Of a stretch of DNA of 64,000 bases, positions 50,901 to 56,704 are shown in pieces. The notes below the pieces were generated by a model. That model had not been told where the DNA came from, made no database searches, and was given only the letters and a program-made list of their open reading frames with translations. How positions within the stretch are numbered: the first letter of the stretch is position 1; each line of letters starts with the position of its first letter. Origin of the DNA: a virus; the IMG/VR virus record IMGVR_UViG_3300030104_002385, positions 1-64,000 of that record. One strand, 5' to 3'. The position numbers were made by a program, and so were the translations under genes.

Positions 50901-51468
50901 TAACGCATCTGGAGTTAAAACTCTTGGAACTATCTCTGCTGCTGGTACTGGATATACTGAAGGAAGTGCTACTGGTGTTTCAACAACAGCAAGTGGATCA
51001 GGTACTGGTCTGACGGTAGATATTGTTGTTGATGCATCTGGTAACGTTACTAGTGTTGCAATTAATAATGATGGTTCTGGATACGCAGCATCTGAAGTTA
51101 TCACAATTGCAGGTGAAGGTGATGGTAATGCTACTATCCCAGTCTCTGCTATTCATGGAAATGGAGGAACATCATCTGTTTCTGCTATTCATGGTAACGG
51201 TGCAACGATCCCTGTATCAGCAATACATGGTAATGGTGCATCGATTAATACTTCTACAGTATTCACCAATGCTACATTCGCTCTATCTGACATCACAACG
51301 ATGGAAGTTGGTGCAACTGTAACAGGTGGAACCTCTGGTACAACTGGTGTTATTACTGCTCTTGGTACTAATGCAATTACAGTTAATACCGTTGACGGAT
51401 TCTTCAAAGTCGGAGAAACCGTTGGTGCTAATGATGTTACTAACTTGACGATCTCCTCATTCGCTTAA
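44962..51468 (+). CDS. Tail fibre protein with Mtd-like N-terminus, 2,168 residues
   Basis: The first 50 residues (NRIQLRRGGAQEWA, then GELGIELDTGRFKLGDGV) match the Mtd-type N-terminal attachment domain of phage tail proteins. The rest is beta-rich and repetitive: repeated LxVxGxxxVxG strands and DKFxVDTDNGN motifs, a duplicated block at 46618-46890 and 48706-48960, a 120-base direct repeat at 49621-49880, five GSGY-type tandem units at 50085-51115, and three VSAIHGNG units near 51142-51237. It ends with a GE/GS-type module (TVTGGTSGTTG, FFKVGETVG). Placement just before gp13 corresponds to the T4 12/wac position, so a long or collar-associated fibre is plausible. No chaperone or intramolecular peptidase domain was recognised at the C-terminus. 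Confidence 0.82.
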   Translation: MANRIQLRRGGAQEWANSNPTLAQGELGIELDTGRFKLGDGVSAWNSLRYERPVESTSNTANTLVQRDADGNFSAGTITSTLIGNASTATRLASTRQIQLSGDVQSSGVFDGSANLTLNSALGLVSTLPHYDGTATPTGTYTKLTVDAKGRITNATNPTTLADYNLNGTVEGSSAQPYDLDLVAVAGLTSTGLISRTSTGTMATRAIAGTATRIAITDGSGLSGNPTIDLITTAVTGAAYNTASLTSIAGSQTVNTTAYTVDDYGRLTASVALPIATAVEGTDALAYAAGTTYVRDDKITNASKLYQAIAGIAAGAGAPTHSDATDAGSWRYLGAVTTKQKGLASFAQEDFDVSAAGHVTISANGVDNTQLQNRRIGFADGNTVENFELDQELTATSGYRGFNYLNYIKVNDTSGNLLFGANNTGDSSAGEIDVNVRSYFSDPDITLDGAVAQTLDKTGDGNLTFQTTQNSTSARTLSILATNAGTGASGVVVTAENTVTITASDAAGKVQIEDIYLQGDYIASSAATMILDPGDDRATSGKVQIMGDLQVDGTTTTVNSTVTTLDDPIITLGGDTAPGSDDGKDRGVEFRYYDTQARVGFFGYDDSAADLGGHSGAFSFVYDATNTAEVFAGTDAGIIAGNLKLTTNTNSTSNTTGDLVVAGGVGIGDDVNIGGTLDVDTNFRTHGTSRFDDEVVIQGASKDFIMKNGSGTAKFTAGSTTGNLTMAGVLAVTGNVDVNSNKFNITAASGNTAIAGTLTVSDETIVKADNKTFKVQTAAGVDKFVVDTDNGNLDSAGGANIAGLVYLESTDEPDILSGAPHTIQNADYGALRVDGGGYFDKNVLFNGDIFLNGDFNQQEDATENYGLRNYLSIRYKMRAGSVAAYTPSYSNHNTSNLRVFGGAGINTTLHVGGTGASQGLFVGKKNSGDTVKFSVLGASGDITSEGTLTQNGNAEFNGTVDVDGNFAVRNSTTDKFTVASSTGNAVGEGDLNIKGAVDFDTTLNVDGATTIQDDLIVKSDNKTFKVQNASAADKFTIDTDNGNTETQGTLTVQGQTNIIDSLVINAANENLYIQNGSAVTKFSVDTDNGNTNIIGTLTVGDATQINDTFGVSGVVTATNNTEQTLTGSYAADGSVRLSGGVGLAKNLAVGGDARVYGTLEVTQTVDINDAVDVSGNLVVSNTQEATSLADASVALQVAGGATIDKNTYIGGNLVVYDAGNTRAAFTVTNSSGDGEFHNDLTIGGNLIVNGSTTTVNSTVTTLDDPIITLGGDTAPSSNDAKDRGVEFRYYDGSAKIGFFGFDRSTQEFAFLTSATNTSEVLAGTDGPLRVGSINVTGAGTSVDIDNNLNVDGTATVDGQIISQLAQGTAPFVIASTTKVNNLNADLLDGMTTATANTVSTVVNRDASGNFAAGTITAALTGNADTSTEATNVTVSANNTANETVYLTFVDGATGTQGVETDTGLNYNPSTGILTTTQVTGNVVGDVTGDLTGTADVATTITLADESTDTSCNVLFATAATGNLAAKTGTNLTFNSNTGILTATGFSGPITGEVTGNAATATVLATARNIGGVSFNGSADITLPGVNSSGNQDTSGNAATATALATARNIGGVSFDGTAAINLPGVNTAGNQDTSGNAATSTQAANLTNHNTGGLSEGTNLYYTEARVQAKLDNAYSQLKSMLNNLATSTTLTMNLSGDPTPGVVVTLGSITANGIGGFSSASNVATSGGTGSSLTVDTTVNAAGAITGIALNTAGTDYLVSDTLTITNPNLGGVSALNVGTLSAGTGYATGTTIATTSSGSGSACTVDITGVSGTGAITGISINANGSGYAIGETLTIANANATGAKTLGSIATAGTGYAAGSAIATSASGSGSSATVDITVDGSGAVTGVTINDDGTGYAASEVLTITNANASGVKTLGSISVAGTGYTTASGVATTSSGSGTGLTVDVTVSSGGLATLTINNDGSGYAASDTITVVNANASGVKTLGTISAAGTGYTEGSATGVSTTASGSGTGLTVDIVVDASGNVTSVAINNDGSGYAASEVITIAGEGDGNATIPVSAIHGNGGTSSVSAIHGNGATIPVSAIHGNGASINTSTVFTNATFALSDITTMEVGATVTGGTSGTTGVITALGTNAITVNTVDGFFKVGETVGANDVTNLTISSFA
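46618..46890 (+). repeat. Duplicated fibre module, copy 1
   Basis: This block contains the segment TTTVNSTVTTLDDPIITLGG followed by KDRGVEFRYYD and GFFGYD. Its partner is at 48706-48960. The two are nearly identical in protein over the first 50 residues but use different codons at most positions. Copy 1 has a short extra segment (AADLGGHSGAFSF) missing from copy 2. Confidence 0.9.
48706..48960 (+). repeat. Duplicated fibre module, copy 2
   Basis: Partner of 46618-46890: the same TTLDDPIITLGGDTAP and KDRGVEFRYYD segments, then GFFGFDRSTQEFAFLTSATN. Over a 21-residue stretch with identical protein sequence, 14 codons differ synonymously between the copies. Confidence 0.9.
49621..49880 (+). repeat. 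120-base direct repeat within the fibre gene
   Basis: Two full units begin at 49621 and 49741, with a third partial unit at 49861. Each encodes NAATAT, then LATARNIGGVSF, then LPGVN and GNQDTSG, with a period of exactly 40 codons. Unlike the 46618/48706 pair these are close in DNA, suggesting a recent duplication or ongoing gene conversion. Confidence 0.9.
50085..51115 (+). repeat. Five tandem GSGY-type units at the fibre C-terminus
   Basis: Units of about 68-72 codons start near 50085, 50300, 50509, 50719 and 50926. Each has LGSIxxAGTGY, then ATTSSGSG, then TVDxTVxxxG, then INNDGSGYAASDT and NANASGVKT. They are a longer variant of the GSGY module seen in other tail proteins of this window. 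Confidence 0.85.
51142..51237 (+). repeat. Three VSAIHGNG units
   Basis: Three copies of VSAIHGNG begin at 51142, 51178 and 51214 with a period of 36 bases (12 codons), separated by GTSS- or ATIP-type linkers. Each has one His. Confidence 0.9.
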
Positions 51469-51473
51469 AATAA

Positions 51474-52280
51474 ATGTCCACAACTAGACCCGCAAGTAAA
51501 ACTGAATTGAAGAACTATGCTCTTCGTAGGTTAGGATATCCTACGATAGACATTAACGTTGCTACTGAACAACTAGATGACCTAGTTGAAGAAGTAATTG
51601 ATTACTATCAGGAATATCATTATAACGGAAGTTATAAGACGTTCATGAGAGTTGAAGTTACACAGGCAATGTTGACTGCAGGACAAGGGTTTACTCAGCA
51701 AGGTTCAACTCCTTGGTATGGTGCGGATAATTATATCGACACACCTCCAGGTATGTTAAACATCAATCATGTTTATACAAACATTGGTTTGTCAAAAATG
51801 TCTAGTGGTAATATATTCAATATTAAATATCAACTTTTCTTGAATGATATTCATAATATGACACATGGTCGTATTTTACATTACTATATGACTTCTCAAT
51901 ATCTTGAGACTTTAGATTGGATAACCAACTCTCAAGCAAATCGTAGAGTTAAATGGAATGAAATGCAAGGCAAACTTTATATGGACTTTGATTGGAAAGA
52001 TATTGCAGTGGGTGATTTTATTATGGTTGATTGTAACATGCGTCAAGACCCAGATACATACACTGACATGTATAATGATAATTGGTTAAAGGATTATACC
52101 GAAGCATTGTTCCAACAACAGTGGGGTAGAAATCTAAGTAAGTATGATGGTATTCAGATGATAGGTGGTGTTACACTTAATGGTAGACAAATACTTGAAG
52201 ATGGTAGTACTTATAAAACTTCTTTGGAAGAGAAGTTACGTGATACTTATGAACTTCCACCTATGGACTTAGTAGGGTAA
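51474..52280 (+). CDS. gp13: Neck protein gp13
   Basis: A T4 gp13-like neck/head-completion protein, which joins the DNA-filled head to the tail with gp14. The N-terminal ELKNYALRRLGYPTIDINV and DDLVEEVIDYYQEYHYNGSY are the usual landmarks in marine T4-like phages, and LDWITNSQANRRVKWNEMQG follows in the middle. At 268 residues it is a little shorter than T4 gp13 (309). It begins 5 bases after the fibre gene and is followed by gp14 with a 7-base gap. No inserted modules were seen, unlike gp14 and gp15. Confidence 0.92.
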   Translation: MSTTRPASKTELKNYALRRLGYPTIDINVATEQLDDLVEEVIDYYQEYHYNGSYKTFMRVEVTQAMLTAGQGFTQQGSTPWYGADNYIDTPPGMLNINHVYTNIGLSKMSSGNIFNIKYQLFLNDIHNMTHGRILHYYMTSQYLETLDWITNSQANRRVKWNEMQGKLYMDFDWKDIAVGDFIMVDCNMRQDPDTYTDMYNDNWLKDYTEALFQQQWGRNLSKYDGIQMIGGVTLNGRQILEDGSTYKTSLEEKLRDTYELPPMDLVG

Positions 52281-52287
52281 TTACTAA

Positions 52288-53214
52288 ATGGCATATTCAA
52301 ATTCACCAGCACAGGATTACGTTCAGTCTGACTATAGTAATTCTTCACGTTTGAACGTTAATGGGTCTGCTCAAGAGCAGAAGTTTATAGAAAATCTAAT
52401 TGTAGAAACAATTGAAATTTACGGGCAAAATATTTACTACGTGCCGAGAACTATTGTCAACCGTGATAGTGTCTTCGGAGAGGATTCTGATGGCAAATTT
52501 GAAAGTGCCAAAGCGATTCGTGCCTATGTCAATAATGTTGAAGGATGGGAAGGACAAGGCGAACTTCTTACGAAGTTTGGGATCCGCATCGAGGATAAGA
52601 CAACATTTGTATTCTCCCGTGAAAAATTTAAAGAAAAGGTTGATGACAGCACTGTCCTCAATGTCGAAGGAAGACCCAACGAAGGGGATTTAATTTGGTT
52701 CCCTATAACTAAACATTTATTTGAAATTAAGTTTGTAGAAGTCGAACGTCCTTTCTATCAGTTAGGTAAGAATTACGTTTGGGAATGTCAGTGCGAACTC
52801 TTTGAGTACAGTGATGAGGAGATTGACACTGGTCTTACAGAACTTGATGCTATTGAGACTGCCTTTGCTAATGCAATTACAGTTGGTCTTGCTGCTGGTG
52901 GTTCTGGAGACTTCACTGTTGGTGAGACTGTTACTGGAGGTAGTTCTAATGTAACTGCTGAAGTTAAGTCTTGGGATTCTAGTACTAGAACACTTATTGT
53001 TATTAACCGTTCTGGTACATTTACTATACCAGAAACATTGACAGGTGGTACATCTAGTGCATCTTGGACTACTGCTACATATAATACAATAGACAATAAA
53101 AATACAACGTACGATCAGAACTACGAATTTGAAACTGCTGATAATGATATCATAGACTTCAGTGAAGCAAACCCATTCGGATCAGTTGGATCATCCACTG
53201 ACTTAACAATCTAA
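52288..53214 (+). CDS. gp14: Neck protein gp14 with inserted beta module
   Basis: A T4 gp14-like neck protein. Family landmarks are QEQKFIENLIVETIEIYGQN, YYVPRTIVNRDSVFGED and the segment LIWFPITKHLFEIKFVE. It has 308 residues against 256 in T4. The excess maps to residues about 193-270, a GE/GS-type beta module (GSGDFTVGETVTGGSSNVTA, then VKSWDSSTRTLIVINRSGTF and PETLTGGTS) that also occurs in the giant, gp8, DUF4815 and fibre proteins here. The gp14 sequence resumes afterwards and ends with an acidic/aromatic tail. The stop overlaps the gp15 start by one base (TAATG). Confidence 0.92.
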   Translation: MAYSNSPAQDYVQSDYSNSSRLNVNGSAQEQKFIENLIVETIEIYGQNIYYVPRTIVNRDSVFGEDSDGKFESAKAIRAYVNNVEGWEGQGELLTKFGIRIEDKTTFVFSREKFKEKVDDSTVLNVEGRPNEGDLIWFPITKHLFEIKFVEVERPFYQLGKNYVWECQCELFEYSDEEIDTGLTELDAIETAFANAITVGLAAGGSGDFTVGETVTGGSSNVTAEVKSWDSSTRTLIVINRSGTFTIPETLTGGTSSASWTTATYNTIDNKNTTYDQNYEFETADNDIIDFSEANPFGSVGSSTDLTI

Positions 53215-54245
53215 TGCTAGGAACCTACAACTATAACCAAATATTTAGAAAGACTATTGTTTCTTTTGGTACTCTTTTCAATAACATTGAAATAAGAAGA
53301 TCAGATGAGGTAATGAAAGTTCCTCTAGCTTATGGTCCAAAACAAAAATTCTTAGCACGTCTGGATCAAAACCCAGATCCAACCAATAAAAGGGTTCAAA
53401 TTACATTACCCAGACTTTCGTTTGAAATAAATTCTGTTAGTTATGATTCTACAAGGAAAGTCTCACCCACACAAAAGATCAAATTCAAGAAAGACGTAGA
53501 TGAAGTTAAGTCAGCTTTCATGCCTGTGCCTTATAATATTGGATTTGAATTGGCAATTATATCGAAAAATCAAGATGACGGATTACAAATCATTGAACAA
53601 ATTCTTCCGTACTTTCAACCTCATTATAATCTCTCAGTTAAACTCCAAACATCAATAGGGGAAACTAAAGATGTTCCTGTAGTATTACAGAACATAGATT
53701 ATGAGGATGATTACGAAGGAGATTTTGCAAGTCGTAGAGCAATTATATACACATTACAATTTATTGCTAAGACTTATCTATACGGTCCTGTTACAGAGGC
53801 TAAGACAATCAAAAAGGTTATTACCGATTCTTATACCTCTGTCAATACGACTACAGCACCAAGAGAGAAGAGGTATACTGTTACACCTCAAGCATTAACA
53901 GATCAGGATGGAGTAGGACTTACTACTCTTACTGCTGCAATGGACATTAACGATGGAATTATATCTGTTGCTAGTGTATCATCTCTTGCACAAGGAGATG
54001 ACATTCAGATTGGTACTGAGGTTATGCATATTAACAGAGTTGTTGGTAGTACGCTTCATATCAGTCGAGGATGGAACAGCACAACTATTGCAGGACATGC
54101 AAATGGATCAGGAATTCTTAAGTTAGATGCTGCAGATGATGCACTATTAACTTCTGAGGATGATTTCGGATTTGGTGAAATATTCTCAGACTTTACTGAT
54201 CTCAAGAAACGCAACCCAGTTAGCGGTGCTGATGAAACAATCTAA
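53214..54245 (+). CDS. gp15: Tail sheath stabiliser gp15 with inserted module
   Basis: A T4 gp15-like protein, the hexameric tail terminator that caps the sheath and tube and binds the neck. The N-terminal YNYNQIFRKTIVSFGTLFNN and EVMKVPLAYGPKQKFLARL are diagnostic. It has 343 residues against 272 in T4. Residues about 225-305 are an extra module (TTLTAAMDINDGIISVASV, then GDDIQIGTEVMHINRV and LHISRGWNSTT), which recurs in the DUF4815 protein and the 1,461-residue fibre. It overlaps gp14 by one base and is followed by gp16 after 2 bases. Confidence 0.92.
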   Translation: MLGTYNYNQIFRKTIVSFGTLFNNIEIRRSDEVMKVPLAYGPKQKFLARLDQNPDPTNKRVQITLPRLSFEINSVSYDSTRKVSPTQKIKFKKDVDEVKSAFMPVPYNIGFELAIISKNQDDGLQIIEQILPYFQPHYNLSVKLQTSIGETKDVPVVLQNIDYEDDYEGDFASRRAIIYTLQFIAKTYLYGPVTEAKTIKKVITDSYTSVNTTTAPREKRYTVTPQALTDQDGVGLTTLTAAMDINDGIISVASVSSLAQGDDIQIGTEVMHINRVVGSTLHISRGWNSTTIAGHANGSGILKLDAADDALLTSEDDFGFGEIFSDFTDLKKRNPVSGADETI

Positions 54246-54247
54246 TT

Positions 54248-54661
54248 ATGGATGAAGATTTTACAGGATTAACAAAAGCTTTTGGTGAAGAACCTTCTGA
54301 ACTGGAACAACATGTTGAGAAAACTAAATCACTGAGAACTGATACTCCTGACGTACAACAGGATTACGAGACTTCTCGTGCTCAACTACATAGCCTAGTA
54401 ATGAAAGGGCAGGAGGCAGTAGATGGTATACTTGATGTGGCACGAGCAAGTGATCATCCAAGAGCTTATGAAGTTGCTGGTCAACTCATCAAACACGTGG
54501 CAGATACGACAGACAAGTTGATAGATCTGCAAACAAAAATGAAAGAATTAGATAAAGAAGATAAGAAAGGTCCGACTAGTGTCACTAATGCTATGTTTGT
54601 CGGGAGTACTTCTGATCTTCAGAAGATGTTAAAAAACATAAATAAAGAGGAATCTAACTAA
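54248..54661 (+). CDS. gp16: Terminase small subunit gp16
   Basis: A T4 gp16-like small terminase subunit, which recognises or regulates DNA entry into the packaging motor. The 137-residue protein is mostly helical and carries the family core QQDYETSRAQLHSLVMKGQE, then ILDVARASDHPRAYEVAGQL and a helix with TDKLIDLQTKMKEL that forms the central coiled coil. T4 gp16 has 164 residues. In T4 it abuts gene 17, but here about 4 kb of other genes lie between them. The C-terminal FVGSTSDLQKMLKNI resembles that of marine relatives. Confidence 0.9.
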   Translation: MDEDFTGLTKAFGEEPSELEQHVEKTKSLRTDTPDVQQDYETSRAQLHSLVMKGQEAVDGILDVARASDHPRAYEVAGQLIKHVADTTDKLIDLQTKMKELDKEDKKGPTSVTNAMFVGSTSDLQKMLKNINKEESN

Positions 54662-54672
54662 CTCGACACGAC

Positions 54673-55206
54673 ATGACTGTACTTAATGTATTAAGCACAA
54701 ATGCAATATCTGGATCTGGAACGGAATATCAAACTATTCAGACTGGATTTTATCGTATAAGTGCTACTGCTGCAACGACTGTTCAATTTGGTGCTGGTCC
54801 TGCAATCCAAGTGTTTGCAAATTCACCTGTTCTTTTGAAAGGTGGTAAACCAGGTCAAGCAAGAGTTGTTAAAGCGATTGATGATTCTACTGCAGATTAT
54901 ATCCTTGGGCAACACCTTCAGGATTCATCTAGCAATCATCCTTTCTCGGTTGGTGATTTTATCGCAGTTGTAGATGCTTCTACTGATCCTGCAATTGATA
55001 GTAATTTTCTATCTGCTGGAACTGTTGGTAAAAAAATTACCGCAATTGATGGTAATAAAATAAGTACAGATATTGATTCTTCTTCAGCATCTGCTGATTA
55101 CACATACGCACAGTCTGGTAATCAAGCAATCGTGCAACGTGCCATAAAGATCACAGCTGGCGGTCAGGCAATTACGGTTGAAGAGGTACAAGTGGTCGGA
55201 GGTTAA
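54673..55206 (+). CDS. Beta-rich protein of unknown function, 177 residues
   Basis: No family was recognised. The sequence is Ala/Thr/Gly/Ser-rich with alternating hydrophobic strands (TGFYRISATAATTVQFGAG, IQVFANSPVLLKGG), no transmembrane segment and no Cys. A central KPGQARVVKAIDD stretch and a DFIAVVDASTD turn could form a small barrel. It may be a head decoration or fibre-related protein made with the late genes, but this is context only. It begins 11 bases after gp16, and its 3' end carries the ribosome binding site GGAGG for the next gene. Confidence 0.75.
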   Translation: MTVLNVLSTNAISGSGTEYQTIQTGFYRISATAATTVQFGAGPAIQVFANSPVLLKGGKPGQARVVKAIDDSTADYILGQHLQDSSSNHPFSVGDFIAVVDASTDPAIDSNFLSAGTVGKKITAIDGNKISTDIDSSSASADYTYAQSGNQAIVQRAIKITAGGQAITVEEVQVVGG

Positions 55207-55207
55207 G

Positions 55208-55879
55208 ATGCCTTTGGTTAATCAAGAAGCCGAACGTATAGTTCGTGGAATGAAAAGTAAAAGTGGTCATCGCTTTAGAAAACTCTATGGGAAGCGTGAT
55301 AAAGAAGTGATGCATGCAACGGCAAATAAATTAGCTCAAAAGGAACAACTGAAAGTTATGTATTATTCAGACTTTATAAAACTTGCAGAAGGTAATCCTA
55401 CTACCAGAATGCTTACCAAGTCAAAGACAAAAACGACTGGTAATATATCTGCGGATAGAGGATCCGATGAATCTAAGAACCGTGAGAAACGTAAAGGTCT
55501 GGAAAAAGATTTTAAAAAGAAAGGTATTGGATATAAAAAGGGTGTAGGTGAATACAAATATAAATCTGATGATGGAAAAGAAGGGACTGGAAGAGAGGTC
55601 TCTTACCAAACAAGCAAACCTGATAACATGAGCAAGCGTAGGTTTGGTAAAACAATGAGAAGATTAGGACGTAAGCATGGACAGGAATCCGTCATCACCA
55701 AAGATAAGGACAAACCTGCAAGATTACATGATACCCAATCCAAGAAACCAGATAAATCTATTAACTTAGGTAAGTCTGCACCAGGCAAACATCCCAAAGG
55801 AGATGGTGAAACATCAGGGACTAAAGTTAGGTCAGGTAAATTATCTAAAACATCAAAGCCAGCGTACCACTACAAATAA
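55208..55879 (+). CDS. Highly basic protein of unknown function, 223 residues
   Basis: The ATG at 55208 is preferred over an in-frame TTG at 55178 because the GGAGG at 55197-55201 is well placed for it and the TTG would overlap the previous gene by 29 bases. The product is very rich in Lys, Arg, Gly and Ser. Residues 1-65 look folded (EAERIVRGMKSKSGHRFRKL, LKVMYYSDFIKLAEG). The central part has KDFKKKGIGYKKGVGEY, and FGKTMRRLGRKHGQESVI (about residues 140-157) resembles a conserved phage module whose family I cannot name with confidence. The C-terminal 60 residues are low complexity. A nucleic-acid-binding role is a reasonable guess. Confidence 0.75.
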   Translation: MPLVNQEAERIVRGMKSKSGHRFRKLYGKRDKEVMHATANKLAQKEQLKVMYYSDFIKLAEGNPTTRMLTKSKTKTTGNISADRGSDESKNREKRKGLEKDFKKKGIGYKKGVGEYKYKSDDGKEGTGREVSYQTSKPDNMSKRRFGKTMRRLGRKHGQESVITKDKDKPARLHDTQSKKPDKSINLGKSAPGKHPKGDGETSGTKVRSGKLSKTSKPAYHYK

Positions 55880-55896
55880 GTAAAGGACGCAAAACC

Positions 55897-56052
55897 ATGT
55901 CAGAATCTGAACGTAAGTACAGAGAAGAATTAGATCGATATAGACAATTATTAAATAGGCAAAAAGAAGAGGATGAAAAGAAAGGTTTAAAACCCTATAG
56001 TCATCCAGATCACTACGATAAACTGTGTTCAAAGGAGAACAAAGGTAGTTAA
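55897..56052 (+). CDS. Small charged helical protein, 51 residues
   Basis: An ATG preceded by TAAAGGACG at a good distance opens a 51-codon frame. The N-terminal half (SERKYREELDRYRQLLNRQK) is a charged amphipathic helix, followed by a Lys/Glu segment and a His/Tyr/Pro motif (YSHPDHYDKLC). No family was recognised. It is the first of a run of very small genes between gp16 and gp17. Confidence 0.6.
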   Translation: MSESERKYREELDRYRQLLNRQKEEDEKKGLKPYSHPDHYDKLCSKENKGS

Positions 56053-56063
56053 TTATACTTACA

Positions 56064-56077
56064 TGGTATAATAAATA
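56064..56077 (+). promoter_or_regulatory. Extended -10 promoter candidate
   Basis: TGGTATAAT (56064-56072) is a perfect extended -10 element, TGn followed by TATAAT, in the 51-base gap before the 76-residue gene. No convincing -35 box was seen. The overlapping TAATAAATA could also serve as a late element. This would allow the small-gene cluster to be read by host-type sigma70 polymerase before the late genes. Confidence 0.4.
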
Positions 56078-56103
56078 CTTATCAGTATGGGATTGAAAAA
56101 ATC

Positions 56104-56334
56104 ATGCCCCTGACTCATCAGAAGCATTATACCGTAGGTTACCATGACCTACAAAAAAACAAAGGAGAAATTTGCGAGTATGCCGTAGATGCATATTCAG
56201 CAATGCAACAAGCAAAAGAGGATGTACCTTTTCTAGAAGGGCATCCTCATTTTATTGATTCGTGTGAAATGAATCCAACTGAGATTGATAACATTACTCG
56301 GTTGATGGCATCAGGAATTCCAATGGGACATTAA
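56104..56334 (+). CDS. Protein of unknown function, 76 residues
   Basis: This compact soluble protein has the pattern YTVGYHDLQK, then YAVDAYSAMQQAKEDVPFL, then HPHFIDSCEMNPTEID. The alternation of a beta strand, a helix and a second strand suggests a small alpha/beta fold. It has three His near the middle (HPHF and an earlier YHD), but no known metal motif. It follows the promoter candidate at 56064 and leads the small-gene cluster. No family was recognised. Confidence 0.7.
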   Translation: MPLTHQKHYTVGYHDLQKNKGEICEYAVDAYSAMQQAKEDVPFLEGHPHFIDSCEMNPTEIDNITRLMASGIPMGH

Positions 56335-56336
56335 TT

Positions 56337-56450
56337 ATGACTACTATAACAAAAAATAAACATGAGATAATGTGGTGGATGAGTAGACTCACCATCATGG
56401 GAACATCTCTAGGTATGGCAACATGGCTTGCAGCACAAGCATGGGTTTAG
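56337..56450 (+). CDS. Small membrane protein, 37 residues
   Basis: An ATG 2 bases after the previous stop opens 37 codons. After a short charged N-terminus (TKNKHE) the rest is hydrophobic: IMWWMSRLTIMGTSLGMATW, then LAAQAWV, enough for one transmembrane helix. Its end overlaps the next gene. The position and packing support it, but such short frames can be accidental. The role is unknown. Confidence 0.5.
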   Translation: MTTITKNKHEIMWWMSRLTIMGTSLGMATWLAAQAWV

Positions 56451-56674
56451 ATTATTCATATGTAGAGGCACAAGTCACTGAGGGTAAAAAGTATTATGAT
56501 AAAGATGGGTGGGAGATTTCTCCACCCATTTCTGATAGGGAATGTATCTATCGTGCCCTAGAGAACTGTCAAAACCTTGCTGGACTTGATAGAAAACAAG
56601 TTCAGAAATTGATGGAAGATTTCAAGACTAAGAAAACTGAATTCGTACGCAACGAAGAGTACCCTGTGCTATAA
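56423..56674 (+). CDS. Protein of unknown function, about 80 residues
   Basis: The ATG at 56423 gives 83 residues and overlaps the small membrane gene by 28 bases; an in-frame ATG at 56441 would give 77 residues and a 10-base overlap. An AGG at 56411-56413 favours the first start slightly. The body has YYDKDGWEISPPISDRECIY, a likely folded start, and then a helix with KQVQKLMEDFKTKK. The C-terminal NEEYPVL is acidic/aromatic. No family was recognised. Confidence 0.65.
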   Translation: MACSTSMGLDYSYVEAQVTEGKKYYDKDGWEISPPISDRECIYRALENCQNLAGLDRKQVQKLMEDFKTKKTEFVRNEEYPVL

Positions 56675-56704
56675 TTACTATATAAATTATGAACTATATT
56701 AACA

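Noticed and set aside
55178-55207. TTG start for the basic 223-residue protein
   Set aside because: It would overlap the previous gene by 29 bases; the ATG at 55208 has a well-spaced GGAGG.
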